Made by a program: the position numbers and the translations under genes | Assembly (NCBI RefSeq): GCF_030150285.1 | Contig: NZ_JASLGE010000023.1 | Coordinates: 1-64,000 of the forward strand | Direction: 5' to 3' | Source of the DNA: Pseudomonas sp. | GTDB lineage: Bacteria; Pseudomonadota; Gammaproteobacteria; Pseudomonadales; Pseudomonadaceae | Length of the DNA stretch: 64,000 nucleotides | Notes under the pieces: model-generated | What the model was told of the DNA's origin: nothing | The model's input: only the letters and a program-made list of their open reading frames with translations | The model's database searches: none | Shown here: positions 42,998-52,073 of the stretch, in pieces | How the letters are laid out: each line of letters begins with the position of its first letter | Numbering within the stretch: position 1 is the stretch's first letter

Positions 42998-43411
42998 ATG
43001 AGTACTTCACCTTCCATCATCCTCACGCGCCTGGACGTTCAACGTCTGGAGAAGCTGATCGACAACCTCGACGACTCACTGCCGGGTGTTGTTGCATTGC
43101 AGGAAGAACTGGATCGCGCCGAAACGATCGTCGGCCACACCGAAGTCCCTGCTGGCGTTGTGACCATGAACTCTCGCGTGCATTGCCGCGAAGAGGGTAG
43201 CGCCAAGGATTACCACCTGACATTGGTGTACCCGAAGGATGCGAACGCCGACGAAGGCAAAATTTCGATTCTGGCACCGGTAGGCAGTGCATTACTGGGC
43301 CTGCAAGTGGGCCAACACATCAACTGGCCAGCACCCGGGGGGAAAACCCTCAAACTGAAACTGCTGGAGGTTGAATACCAGCCTGAAGCCGCTGGCGACT
43401 TCGATCTTTAG
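42998..43411 (+). CDS. rnk: Regulator of nucleoside diphosphate kinase
   Basis: This 137-residue protein starts at ATG 42998 (MSTSPSIILTRLDV) after AAGGAG; the ORF opening at 42851 crosses the leader hairpins. The C-terminal GreA/GreB-like domain has DYHLTLVYPKDANADEGKIS and ILAPVGSALLGLQVGQHINW, and the N-terminal coiled coil is short. Rnk binds RNA polymerase secondary-channel region and affects Ndk and alginate production in P. aeruginosa. It converges with the adenylate cyclase gene. Confidence 0.93.
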   Translation: MSTSPSIILTRLDVQRLEKLIDNLDDSLPGVVALQEELDRAETIVGHTEVPAGVVTMNSRVHCREEGSAKDYHLTLVYPKDANADEGKISILAPVGSALLGLQVGQHINWPAPGGKTLKLKLLEVEYQPEAAGDFDL

Positions 43412-43458
43412 TCCCCTCGAAACATAATGTCACAATAATATCACTTCACGCCGTAGCC

Positions 43459-44745
43459 TCAGGTTGCGGGCACTCTGAGCGTTTTATCCTTGCGGGCAAA
43501 ACGGTCCAGAAACCGGTAGCTGATACTTAACTCGCGGGCCAATGCCAGACGCTCATGGCAGGCCTGCTCGGTTTCCCACTGTGCATGATTGTCGAGCTGC
43601 GACAACTGGCGCTCATCCCAGCCCCATTCTGCGGTCAAGCGCGCCAGTACCCGGTGCTGCCAGCGCGCCGCCGGTTGAACCGCCGTGTCACTGAGCTTGC
43701 AATTGGCCTTCAGGTACAAACTGCGGCGCACCAGTTCAAGGCGCTGCAGGTCACCGCTCCCCTTGAGGTAATGCTCAATACGCCGGTAAACCATCACATA
43801 AGGGTCCAGCTCATCCAGGTCCAGTCGGTTGGTGTACATCGCATGCTTGAAGTGCAGGCTCAGGCAATTTACTCGCGGGTACTCGCTGGCGTAGACCTCG
43901 ATCAGCAACAGCTTGAGCACCGACTTGTAAGGTGACTCAAGCCCCTTCAGCAACTGGCGCTGGCCGGCCCCCTGGAACTCATCGACCGGCACGTGCGCCA
44001 AGTGCCCAAGGTCAATGACGTCATCGCGGCACAACGCCCGCCCGGCCAGCAACCGCTGGGTAAAGGCGTCATAACGGCCTTCCTCACACCTGGGCACCCA
44101 CCACCACAGCGGCGTACGCCCCGCGAGCCAGATGGCCGTGCGGTAAAACTCATCCAGCAACAGCGTGGGCTGCATCACGCCGTCATGGTGGGCACTCAAT
44201 TGAACGTCGTGCTCATCTTCAGCAAGGCGTTGCGCATGGATCAGAAAGAAGTGCACCTCCCCACCCTGGCCCGCCGCCCAATGCTCCAGCCGCTGGCATT
44301 TTTTGCGCAAGGCCTGCAGCGCCGCTTTACCCAAACCGGGGTCGTGGCAGATCCAGACATCAATATCGCTCTGATCGGTCTGGGCCAACGTGCCCAGGCT
44401 GCCCATTAAAAACAGGCCCTGGATGGGCGCGTGCGCGCTGACCCGAGGGGTGCAGGCAAAGCCGCGAAACAACGCCATTGCGGTGGTCAGCGAAGCGGTA
44501 GCCGGCTCGTAGCCCGCCACCCCGGCAGGCGTTGTGTCCGAGACATAACCGGGCAAGGACGGGTGGTTAACGTGAAAGAACAGCGCCATCAGTTCCAGCA
44601 GCGTTTGTTGAGACAGCGCCAGACCTTCCATCGCGCGCGCCAGCCGGCCTTGGTTGACGGCCAAAAACCGCCCACGCAGTTCAGTGAGAAGCTGTCGATC
44701 AATGCCCTCACCGACGGTCGGGCATGGTTCTGAGGGGCACGTCAT
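43459..44745 (-). CDS. cyaA: Class I adenylate cyclase, catalytic half only
   Basis: This 428-residue protein aligns from memory with the first half of E. coli CyaA: VNHPSLPGYV, the nucleotidyltransferase motif GS(115-116)-x9-SDIDVW (126-131), LLLDEFYRTAIWLAG, SPYKSVLKLLLIEVYASEYP and SYRFLDRFARK. It makes cyclic AMP from ATP. It stops right after the catalytic region; E. coli CyaA has 848 residues and P. aeruginosa CyaA about 930. No in-frame continuation exists, since rnk lies 47 bp away. The C-terminal regulatory half is absent, so it is either a naturally short form or a truncation. Confidence 0.85.
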   Translation of the reverse strand: MTCPSEPCPTVGEGIDRQLLTELRGRFLAVNQGRLARAMEGLALSQQTLLELMALFFHVNHPSLPGYVSDTTPAGVAGYEPATASLTTAMALFRGFACTPRVSAHAPIQGLFLMGSLGTLAQTDQSDIDVWICHDPGLGKAALQALRKKCQRLEHWAAGQGGEVHFFLIHAQRLAEDEHDVQLSAHHDGVMQPTLLLDEFYRTAIWLAGRTPLWWWVPRCEEGRYDAFTQRLLAGRALCRDDVIDLGHLAHVPVDEFQGAGQRQLLKGLESPYKSVLKLLLIEVYASEYPRVNCLSLHFKHAMYTNRLDLDELDPYVMVYRRIEHYLKGSGDLQRLELVRRSLYLKANCKLSDTAVQPAARWQHRVLARLTAEWGWDERQLSQLDNHAQWETEQACHERLALARELSISYRFLDRFARKDKTLRVPAT

Positions 44746-44921
44746 ACACTCAACCGGGTCGCAGCGCGAGGTAGAGAAGGGGAGGTTAGTGAGAAGGGAG
44801 TTTACAACCAGTCATGCGAAAGGATTAAGACCAAAGCGTTTTTGGCGTCAGATTTTTTACCGTGCCAGAAAATGTGCCCGCGGAATCGCGTGTTAATGGA
44901 TCCCGTGGGCGCGGCGTGGCA

Positions 44922-45173
44922 TCAGGCTTTTTTGGGGGACTTCGTCGTCAGAATCGTCAACAGCGTTTGAGTGTTTTGAGCCGCATCACGACCCAGGCTG
45001 GTCAGATAACCGCCATCCGGTTGATCGATCAGTTCTTTTTCGTACAGTCGCTTGGCGGCTGCAATCGCTTTGGGATCAGCGTTTTGATGGACTTTCAGAC
45101 CCTCTTGGGTACTGTCCAGGTTAAACAGTGCAAGGACTTCCAGTTCGGCAACCAACTCAGGGGTAAACGACAT
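44922..45173 (-). CDS. TIGR02647-family small protein
   Basis: This 83-residue protein (MSFTPELVAELEVLALFNLD, later GLKVHQNADPKAIAAAKRLY and a lysine-rich end) matches the TIGR02647 family of unknown function, found in pseudomonads and Vibrio. It looks like a small winged-helix-like fold with the segment LTSLGRDAAQN, but DNA binding is unproved. It lies alone near cyaA with no obvious operon partner. Confidence 0.82.
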   Translation of the reverse strand: MSFTPELVAELEVLALFNLDSTQEGLKVHQNADPKAIAAAKRLYEKELIDQPDGGYLTSLGRDAAQNTQTLLTILTTKSPKKA

Positions 45174-45536
45174 AAGGACTCCAGACCAGGCGGAAAAGAC
45201 GACAGAAGGCCTAAGGTGATCTCACTTGAGCGGACTGTCCAGCGACAGTTCGCACCTTAATCATGGCCCATGCCGCACCTGCCCCGCGTTGACGCGCAGG
45301 CGAGGCAGTTGGAGTGTAGTCCGAGTCTTCAATTGCACCCGACCAAATGAGACCTCACGCGGCCTTTTAAAAGATCGCAGGCAAGCACGCGCTTGGACGC
45401 CTGTCGGCGCATTCAGATGAAAATGATTTTTCAGTTATATAAGCATTCTTAAATAGTATTTTTAAGAATATCCGCGCCTCACTACTATTGCTCCCACGCC
45501 AGCCCCCTTAGGCATTCCCATTTTCAGGAGCACACC
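45174..45536. promoter_or_regulatory. Promoter region of the sulfate-uptake operon
   Basis: This 363-bp gap has no gene. Its right part turns AT-rich and contains ATTCTTAAA-N7-TTTAAGAAT (45445-45469), a perfect 9-bp inverted repeat, and TTATATAAGCATTC just before it. This is where CysB would be expected to activate oscA-sbp-cysTWA under sulfate limitation. A hairpin ACTGTC-CAGC-GACAGT lies near 45234. CysB binding is inferred from position and AT content. Confidence 0.5.
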
Positions 45537-45719
45537 ATGAGCGCATCTCTGCGTAGCGTTGACGGTCAGGACGAAGCCACCATTCTGCGGGAAATCCAGA
45601 GCGCGCTACGGGACCTGCGCTTTGGTGCCGTTGAAATCACTGTGCATAACGCGCAGGTGGTGCAGATCGAACGCAAAGAAAAATTCCGTTTGCAGAACCC
45701 GGGCCAGAAAAGCAACTGA
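45537..45719 (+). CDS. oscA: OscA (YezD/DUF2292) small protein
   Basis: This 60-residue protein has the YezD motif LRFGAVEITVHNAQVVQIER, typical of DUF2292. A homologue called OscA lies upstream of sbp in Pseudomonas corrugata and is needed for growth on organosulfur compounds and for chromate tolerance. A ribosome site CAGGAG precedes the ATG. It opens the sulfate-uptake operon here, 68 bp before sbp. Its molecular function is unknown. Confidence 0.88.
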   Translation: MSASLRSVDGQDEATILREIQSALRDLRFGAVEITVHNAQVVQIERKEKFRLQNPGQKSN

Positions 45720-45787
45720 CCGCCCACTAGCGCCCTCGCCTGAGACGCTTATAAAAACTAATAAATGCACACTTTGGAGCCTCACCT

Positions 45788-46798
45788 ATGTCCCTACGCC
45801 GTTACGCTCTGGCCGCGCTGGCCAGTGCCATTTTTGCTGGCTCCGCTGTAGCCAAAGACTACGAGTTGTTGAACGTCTCCTACGATCCGACCCGTGAGCT
45901 TTATCAGGATTACAACGCCGAATTCATCACGTTCTGGAACCAGTCGCACCCAGACGACAAGGTTAAAATTCAGCAGTCGCACGGCGGCTCGGGCAAACAA
46001 GCCCGTGGCGTGATTGATGGCCTGCGCGCTGATGTGGTGACCCTGGCCTTGGCCGGCGACATCGATGAAATCGCCAAACTGGGCAAAACCCTGCCTGAGA
46101 ACTGGCAAACCCGCCTGCCGGATGCCAGCACGCCTTACACCTCGACCATTGTGTTCCTGGTGCGCAAGGGCAACCCCAAAGGCATCAAAGACTGGGATGA
46201 CCTGATCAAGAAAGACGTTTCAGTGATCACCCCCAACCCGAAAACCAGTGGCGGCGCGCGCTGGAACTTCCTGGCGGCTTACGCCCACGGCCTGAAAGCC
46301 AACGGTGGCGACGAAACCAAGGCCAAGGCGTACGTCCAGGAGCTGTTTAAACACGTGCCGGTACTCGACACCGGCGCGCGGGGCTCAACCATTACCTTCG
46401 TCAACAACGGTCAGGGCGACGTGTTGCTGGCGTGGGAAAACGAAGCGTTCCTGGCGTTGAAAGAAGACGGCGGCACTGACAAATTCGAAATCGTCGTACC
46501 TTCGCTGTCGATTCTGGCCGAGCCACCGGTTGCCGTGGTGGACAAAAATGCCGACAAAAAAGGCAATGCCGAGATCGCCAAAGCCTACCTCAACCACCTG
46601 TACAGCCCGGCGGGTCAGGAGATCGCCGCGAAGAACTTCTACCGTCCCCGTGACGAAGCCGTAGCAGCCAAGTACGCACAACAATTTCCGAAACTGGAGC
46701 TAGTCACTATCGACAAAGACTTCGGTGGCTGGAAAACTGCGCAGCCGAAATTTTTCAATGACGGTGGCGTGTTCGACCAGATCTACCAGGCGCAATAA
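45788..46798 (+). CDS. sbp: Periplasmic sulfate-binding protein
   Basis: This 336-residue protein has a signal peptide ending in AVAK near residue 22. The mature domain has LLNVSYDPTRELYQDYN, QQSHGGSGKQARGVIDGL and NPKTSGGARWNFLAAY, the sulfate- or thiosulfate-binding segments of the Sbp family. It delivers sulfate to CysTWA encoded downstream. Length is typical. A hairpin between its stop and cysT suggests higher sbp mRNA levels than permease mRNA. Confidence 0.95.
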   Translation: MSLRRYALAALASAIFAGSAVAKDYELLNVSYDPTRELYQDYNAEFITFWNQSHPDDKVKIQQSHGGSGKQARGVIDGLRADVVTLALAGDIDEIAKLGKTLPENWQTRLPDASTPYTSTIVFLVRKGNPKGIKDWDDLIKKDVSVITPNPKTSGGARWNFLAAYAHGLKANGGDETKAKAYVQELFKHVPVLDTGARGSTITFVNNGQGDVLLAWENEAFLALKEDGGTDKFEIVVPSLSILAEPPVAVVDKNADKKGNAEIAKAYLNHLYSPAGQEIAAKNFYRPRDEAVAAKYAQQFPKLELVTIDKDFGGWKTAQPKFFNDGGVFDQIYQAQ

Positions 46799-46842
46799 CC
46801 TGTGGGGTGGGGCTATAAGCCTCGCTGAAAGCTAGAACATAG

Positions 46843-46865
46843 AGCCCGCGATTGAGTTGCGGGCT
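46843..46865 (+). other. Intercistronic hairpin between sbp and cysT
   Basis: AGCCCGC and GCGGGCT form a 7-bp stem with no T-run. It likely shields the abundant sbp message from 3' decay or causes partial termination, a common device in ABC operons. Confidence 0.55.
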
Positions 46866-46888
46866 TCGTGCGTTAACCAAGGACTCTT

Positions 46889-47707
46889 ATGTCACGTCGT
46901 ATCTCCCCCGTCATACCCGGCTTCGGGCTGACGCTGGGCTACACCTTGGTGTACCTCAGCCTCATCGTGCTTATCCCTCTGGCGGCCATGTTTGTACATG
47001 CCTCGCAACTGACCTGGGACCAGTTCTGGACCATCATCACGGCCCCTCGTGTGTTGGCTGCGCTGAAGCTGAGCTTTGGTACCGCCTTTGCGGCGGCCCT
47101 GATCAATGGTGTGATCGGTACCGTGCTGGCTTGGGTACTGGTGCGTTACACCTTCCCGGGGCGCAAGGTCATCGATGCCATGATCGACCTGCCGTTTGCG
47201 CTGCCCACTGCCGTGGCCGGTATCGCCCTGACCGCGCTCTATGCCCCCAACGGCTGGATCGGCCAGTTCGCCAACGACCTGGGTTTTAAAATCGCTTACA
47301 CCCCACTGGGTATTACCCTGGCGCTGACCTTCGTCACCCTGCCGTTTGTGGTGCGCACGGTGCAGCCGGTACTGGCTGATATCCCGCGTGAAATCGAAGA
47401 AGCCGCCGCGTGCCTGGGTGCCAAGCCCTTGCAGGTGTTCCGCTACATTCTGGTGCCCGCCCTGTTGCCGGCCTGGCTGACCGGTTTTGCGCTGGCTTTT
47501 GCTCGGGGCGTTGGTGAGTACGGCTCAGTGATTTTCATCGCCGGTAACATGCCGATGAAAACCGAGATCCTGCCGCTGCTGATCATGGTCAAGCTGGACC
47601 AATACGACTACACCGGTGCCACTGCCATTGGCGTGATGATGCTGGTGGTTTCCTTCATTTTGCTGCTGCTGATCAACCTGATTCAGCGCCGCATCGAAAA
47701 ACCGTGA
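46889..47707 (+). CDS. cysT: Sulfate ABC transporter permease CysT
   Basis: This 272-residue inner-membrane protein has six transmembrane segments and the ABC coupling motif EEAAACLGAKPLQVFRYILVPALLPAW. It pairs with CysW. The start MSRRISPVIPGFGLTLGYT follows AAGGAC. It is the first permease of the cysTWA group; 13 bp separate it from cysW. Confidence 0.95.
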   Translation: MSRRISPVIPGFGLTLGYTLVYLSLIVLIPLAAMFVHASQLTWDQFWTIITAPRVLAALKLSFGTAFAAALINGVIGTVLAWVLVRYTFPGRKVIDAMIDLPFALPTAVAGIALTALYAPNGWIGQFANDLGFKIAYTPLGITLALTFVTLPFVVRTVQPVLADIPREIEEAAACLGAKPLQVFRYILVPALLPAWLTGFALAFARGVGEYGSVIFIAGNMPMKTEILPLLIMVKLDQYDYTGATAIGVMMLVVSFILLLLINLIQRRIEKP

Positions 47708-47720
47708 AGGGGGCCTGATT

Positions 47721-48593
47721 ATGTCCAGTTCAACCTTAAACGCAGCCAACGCTGCCAACGCCGCCCGCCGTGGCAGCCCGCTGTCGCGACGCCTGTTGAT
47801 CGGCTTCGGCTGGTCGTTCTTTATCCTGTTCCTGTTGCTGCCCTTGCTGATTGTGGTATCGCAGGGCTTGAAGCTGGGGTTCGGTGCGTTCTTCGACGCC
47901 ATTCTGGAACCCGATGCGTTATCAGCCCTCAAGCTGACCATCATTGCCGTGGTCATTTCGGTGCCGCTCAACGTGGTGTTCGGCGTCAGCGCCGCCTGGT
48001 GCGTGAGCAAATACAGCTTTCGCGGCAAAAGCATCCTGGTGACGCTGATCGACCTGCCGTTCTCGGTCTCGCCGGTGATCGCCGGCCTGGTGTACGTGCT
48101 GATGTTTGGCGCACAGGGCTTTCTGGGCCCGTGGCTGCAAGACCACGATATCCAGATCATCTTCGCCTTGCCGGGTATCGTGCTGGCCACCATTTTCGTG
48201 ACCGTGCCGTTTGTGGCCCGTGAACTGATCCCGCTGATGCAGGAGCAGGGCACTCAGGAAGAGGAAGCCGCACGCCTGCTGGGAGCCAATGGCTGGCAGA
48301 TGTTCTGGCACGTCACCGTACCCAACATCAAGTGGGGCCTGATCTACGGCGTGGTGCTGTGTACGGCGCGGGCCATGGGCGAATTCGGCGCGGTGTCGGT
48401 GGTGTCCGGCCACATTCGCGGGGTCACCAACACCCTGCCGCTGCACGTCGAGATCCTCTACAACGAATACAACCACGTTGCCGCCTTCGCTGTGGCCACT
48501 CTGTTGCTGATCCTGGCGCTCTTCATCCTGCTGCTCAAGCAGTGGAGCGAATCTCGCATTAACCGCCTGCGCGCCAGCGCCGCGGAGGAATAA
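47721..48593 (+). CDS. cysW: Sulfate ABC transporter permease CysW
   Basis: This 290-residue inner-membrane protein has six transmembrane segments and the coupling motif EEAARLLGANGWQMFWHVTVPN. ARAMGEFGAVSVVSGHIRG is characteristic of CysW. The N-terminus (MSSSTLNAANAANAARRG) carries an Ala/Asn-rich extension before the first helix. It lies 3 bp upstream of cysA. Confidence 0.95.
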   Translation: MSSSTLNAANAANAARRGSPLSRRLLIGFGWSFFILFLLLPLLIVVSQGLKLGFGAFFDAILEPDALSALKLTIIAVVISVPLNVVFGVSAAWCVSKYSFRGKSILVTLIDLPFSVSPVIAGLVYVLMFGAQGFLGPWLQDHDIQIIFALPGIVLATIFVTVPFVARELIPLMQEQGTQEEEAARLLGANGWQMFWHVTVPNIKWGLIYGVVLCTARAMGEFGAVSVVSGHIRGVTNTLPLHVEILYNEYNHVAAFAVATLLLILALFILLLKQWSESRINRLRASAAEE

Positions 48594-48596
48594 ACC

Positions 48597-49577
48597 ATGT
48601 CGATCGAAGTCCGTAACGTCAGTAAAAACTTCAATGCCTTCAAGGCCCTGAACAGCATCAACCTGGACATCCAAAGTGGCGAGCTGGTGGCATTGCTGGG
48701 CCCGTCGGGCTGCGGTAAAACCACCTTGCTGCGCATCATCGCCGGCCTCGAAACCCCGGACGAAGGCAACATCGTGTTCCACGGTGAAGACGTCTCGGGG
48801 CACGACGTGCGCGATCGCAACGTGGGGTTTGTGTTCCAGCATTACGCGCTGTTTCGCCACATGACGGTATTCGACAACGTGGCCTTCGGCCTGCGCATGA
48901 AGCCCAAACGCGAGCGCCCGAGCGAAACCCGCATCGCTGAAAAGGTGCACGAACTGTTGAACATGGTGCAACTGGACTGGTTGTCGGACCGCTACCCGGA
49001 GCAGTTGTCCGGTGGTCAGCGCCAGCGTATTGCCTTGGCTCGCGCCCTGGCGGTCGAGCCTAAAGTGCTGCTGCTCGACGAACCGTTCGGCGCGCTGGAT
49101 GCCAAGGTGCGTAAAGAACTGCGCCGCTGGTTGGCCCGCCTGCACGAAGACATCAACCTGACCTCCGTGTTCGTGACCCACGACCAGGAAGAAGCGATGG
49201 AAGTCGCTGACCGTATCGTGGTGATGAACAAGGGCGTGATCGAACAGATCGGCTCACCGGGCCAGGTGTATGAAAACCCGGCCAGCGACTTCGTGTACCA
49301 CTTCCTGGGCGACTCCAACCGCCTGCACATCGGTGAAGACCAGCACCTGCTGTTCCGCCCGCACGAAGTGTCGTTGTCGCGTCACGAGATCGAAGACCAC
49401 CACGCCGCACAGGTACGTGACATCCGCCCGTTGGGTGCAACCACCCGGGTGACGTTGAAGGTTGAAGGTCAAAGCGAGCTGATTGAAGTGGAAGTGGTCA
49501 AAGACCATGACAGCCTCACCGACCTGGCGCGTGGCGAGACGTTGTTCTTCAAACCGAAGGTGTGGCAGAAGGCTTGA
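48597..49577 (+). CDS. cysA: Sulfate ABC transporter ATPase CysA
   Basis: This 326-residue ATPase has Walker A GPSGCGKTTLLRIIAGL, signature LSGGQRQR, Walker B LLLDEPFGALD and switch His in SVFVTHDQEEA. A C-terminal TOBE-like domain follows from about residue 240. It powers the CysTW permease for sulfate and thiosulfate import. It ends the operon; a strong hairpin follows. Confidence 0.96.
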   Translation: MSIEVRNVSKNFNAFKALNSINLDIQSGELVALLGPSGCGKTTLLRIIAGLETPDEGNIVFHGEDVSGHDVRDRNVGFVFQHYALFRHMTVFDNVAFGLRMKPKRERPSETRIAEKVHELLNMVQLDWLSDRYPEQLSGGQRQRIALARALAVEPKVLLLDEPFGALDAKVRKELRRWLARLHEDINLTSVFVTHDQEEAMEVADRIVVMNKGVIEQIGSPGQVYENPASDFVYHFLGDSNRLHIGEDQHLLFRPHEVSLSRHEIEDHHAAQVRDIRPLGATTRVTLKVEGQSELIEVEVVKDHDSLTDLARGETLFFKPKVWQKA

Positions 49578-49602
49578 TACTGTCGTCGCTGACGAGGGAT
49601 GA

Positions 49603-49631
49603 AGGCTGCGATGCGGGTCGCATTGCAGCCT
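49603..49631. terminator. Strong hairpin between cysA and the convergent YheV-like gene
   Basis: AGGCTGCGATGCG pairs with CGCATTGCAGCCT (one mismatch) across a 3-nt loop. No long T-run follows in either direction, so it may mark the transcript end through processing rather than act as a classical terminator. Confidence 0.55.
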
Positions 49632-49644
49632 CAACGGTGGCGCT

Positions 49645-49923
49645 TTAAGGCTTTTTCAGCTTCGGATTGGGGAAGAACTGCACCGCCTGCACTTTAGGGT
49701 CCGGGGCTTTCTTCAACGCTGACGTATTGACCCGCGTGCCCAATTCATTGGGCACCGACAACCCTTGCTCATTGAGCGTGTCCGAGTACCCGCACGCCAC
49801 GCATTCGCGGTGCGGTACGTCGTTCTCGTTCCACATCATCAACTTGTCCGGCTCGCTGCACGCCGGGCAAACCGCCCCGGCGATAAAGCGTTTTTTGGTC
49901 ACATTCACAGGTGTGTCGCTCAT
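49645..49923 (-). CDS. YheV-like zinc-ribbon protein
   Basis: This 92-residue protein has two cysteine pairs, CPACSEPDKL and CVACGYSD, that make a zinc ribbon, and the family ends in a basic tail. It starts with ATG overlapping the prlC stop codon by four bases, so translation is coupled. YheV in E. coli lies beside kefB. Function is unknown; the link to prlC is conserved among pseudomonads as far as I recall. Confidence 0.85.
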   Translation of the reverse strand: MSDTPVNVTKKRFIAGAVCPACSEPDKLMMWNENDVPHRECVACGYSDTLNEQGLSVPNELGTRVNTSALKKAPDPKVQAVQFFPNPKLKKP

Positions 49924-51971
49924 GCTGCTGCGTCCTCGGTCAGACCGCTGTGACGCAGGAGCGCGTCAATCGATGGCTCACGGCCACGGAAATCCTTGAA
50001 CAGCTCCATCGGAGCTTTCGAACCGCCACGGGCCAGGATGGCCTGACGGAACGCCTTGCCGGTGTGCGGGTTGAACACGCCTTCTTCTTCGAAGCGCGAA
50101 AACGCATCCGCCGAAAGCACTTCCGCCCACTTGTAGCTGTAGTAACCCGCCGCGTAACCGCCCGCAAAAATATGCGCGAAGCTGTTCGGGAAGCGGTTAT
50201 AGGACGGCGGGCGCATCACCGACACTTCGTCGCGAATGCCGTCGAGCACCTGCGCCACGCTGCGGCCGTCGCCGTGGGTAGCGTGCAGTTCGAAGTCAAA
50301 CAGCGAGAACTCCAACTGGCGCACCATCATCAGCCCGGACTGGAAGTTCTTGGCCGCGAGCATTTTCTCCAGCAGGTCCTGGGGCAACGCCTCACCGGTT
50401 TCGTAGTGACCGGAGATCAGCGCCAGGCCTTCAGGCTCCCAGCACCAGTTCTCCATGAACTGGCTCGGCAACTCGACCGCATCCCACGCCACACCGTTGA
50501 TGCCGGACACGCCGGCGTGTTCGATCTCGGTCAGCATATGGTGCAAGCCGTGGCCGAACTCGTGGAACAGGGTGGTGACTTCGTCGTGGGTCAGCAGCGC
50601 AGGCTTGCCCGCAACAGCCGGGGTGAAGTTGCACACCAGGTTGGCCACCGGGCTTTGCAGCTCGCCCGCCGCGGTGCGACGACGATCACGGGCACCGTCC
50701 ATCCAGGCTCCGCCACGCTTGTTGGCGCGGGCGTACAGGTCAAAGAAGAAGCGGCCGACAGGCTGGCCGTTCTCTTTGATTTGGAACAGGCGAACGTCCG
50801 GGTGCCAGGTGTCGAAGCCTTTGAGTTCAACAATGTCGATGCCGTACAGCGTGTGCACGATGTCAAACAGGCCTTTCAATACCTTGTCGATCGGGAAGTA
50901 GGCGCGCAGCGCTTCTTGCGACACGCTGTAACGCTGCTCGCGCAGTTTTTCGCCGTAGAACCCGCTGTCCCAGCTTTTCAGTTCCGGGCAACCTTGCTCT
51001 GCGGCATACGCCTGCAACTGTTCGAGGTCGCGGGCGGCAAACGGCTTGCTGCGCTTGGCCAGGTCGCGCAGGAAGGTCAGCACCTGATCCGGCGATTCCG
51101 CCATTTTGGTGGCCAGGCTCAGTTCGGCAAAACTGGCAAAACCCAACAGTTGCGCCAGTTCCTGACGCAGGTCGAGGATTTGTTCCATCACCGGGCCATT
51201 ATCGAACTGGCCGGCATTCGGGCCTTGGTCCGACGCACGGGTGCAGTACGCGGCGTAGACTTCTTCGCGCAAAGCGCGGTCTTGGGCGTAGGTCATGACC
51301 GGGAAGTAGCTCGGGAACTCCAGGCTGATCAGCCAGCCGTCCAGGCCTTTGGCCTGCGCCGCTGCGGCCATTTGGGCCTTAGCCGAATCGGTCAGCCCCG
51401 CCAGCGCGGCTTCGTCGGTGATGTGCTTGGTCCAGGCCTGGGTGGCGTCCAGCAATTGGTTGGAAAACTTGCTGCCCAACTCCGACAGGGTGCTTTGCAC
51501 TTCGGCATAACGCTGTTGCTGCGCCGGTGGCAGGTCGATACCCGACAAACGGAAGTCACGCAGCGAATGCTCAAGGATGGTTTTTTGCGCCTGATCGAAA
51601 TCCGCCACCTGCGGGCTATGGGCCAACGCTTCGAACGCCTGAAACAGCTCACGGTTCTGGCCCATCTCGGTCGAATACGCGCTCAACGCAGGCAAGCATG
51701 CCTCGTAGGCTTCGCGCAGTTCAGCGCTGTTGCACACGGCATTAAGGTGGCTGACCGGGCTCCAGGCCGCGCCCAGACGGTCGTTCAGCTCATCCATGGC
51801 CAACACCAGGCCCGCCCAGGTCGGGTGCTGACCTTGCTCGGCGAGGATCTTGCGAATGCCGGCGCGGTTGTCCGCCAGGATCTGCTCGATGGCCGGCTGA
51901 ACGTGCTCAGGACGGATCGCCGAGAACGGCGGCAGGTCGTAGGACTGCAAAAGAGGGTTGTTCTCGCTCAC
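49920..51971 (-). CDS. prlC: Oligopeptidase A
   Basis: This 683-residue M3-family zinc metallopeptidase degrades short peptides such as cleaved signal peptides in the cytoplasm. The zinc motif HEFGH lies in TLFHEFGHGLHHML, with the third ligand Glu downstream in the GVSGINGVAWDAVELPSQ segment. I chose GTG 51971 (MSENNPLLQSYDLPPF), with AAGG 8 nt upstream; ATG 51998 has no ribosome site. It is divergent from the carbonic anhydrase-like gene and coupled to the YheV-like gene. Confidence 0.94.
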   Translation of the reverse strand: MSENNPLLQSYDLPPFSAIRPEHVQPAIEQILADNRAGIRKILAEQGQHPTWAGLVLAMDELNDRLGAAWSPVSHLNAVCNSAELREAYEACLPALSAYSTEMGQNRELFQAFEALAHSPQVADFDQAQKTILEHSLRDFRLSGIDLPPAQQQRYAEVQSTLSELGSKFSNQLLDATQAWTKHITDEAALAGLTDSAKAQMAAAAQAKGLDGWLISLEFPSYFPVMTYAQDRALREEVYAAYCTRASDQGPNAGQFDNGPVMEQILDLRQELAQLLGFASFAELSLATKMAESPDQVLTFLRDLAKRSKPFAARDLEQLQAYAAEQGCPELKSWDSGFYGEKLREQRYSVSQEALRAYFPIDKVLKGLFDIVHTLYGIDIVELKGFDTWHPDVRLFQIKENGQPVGRFFFDLYARANKRGGAWMDGARDRRRTAAGELQSPVANLVCNFTPAVAGKPALLTHDEVTTLFHEFGHGLHHMLTEIEHAGVSGINGVAWDAVELPSQFMENWCWEPEGLALISGHYETGEALPQDLLEKMLAAKNFQSGLMMVRQLEFSLFDFELHATHGDGRSVAQVLDGIRDEVSVMRPPSYNRFPNSFAHIFAGGYAAGYYSYKWAEVLSADAFSRFEEEGVFNPHTGKAFRQAILARGGSKAPMELFKDFRGREPSIDALLRHSGLTEDAAA

Positions 51972-52073
51972 GATGGGCACCTTGGCTTGAAGAAACATTG
52001 GGCCATCTTAATTACAATCGCCGCACTGCGCAGCAACCAGCCCTGCTATCACTGCTAAAGAAGGAAGCTATAG

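Noticed and set aside
47922..49181. 419-residue minus-strand ORF
   Set aside because: Antisense to cysW and cysA, with shadow-like composition (Gln, His and Arg rich) and no domain.
49911..52058. 715-residue plus-strand ORF
   Set aside because: It lies antisense over prlC, is full of His, Arg and Gln as expected from a GC-rich shadow frame, and has no recognisable domain, while prlC is a clear M3 peptidase.
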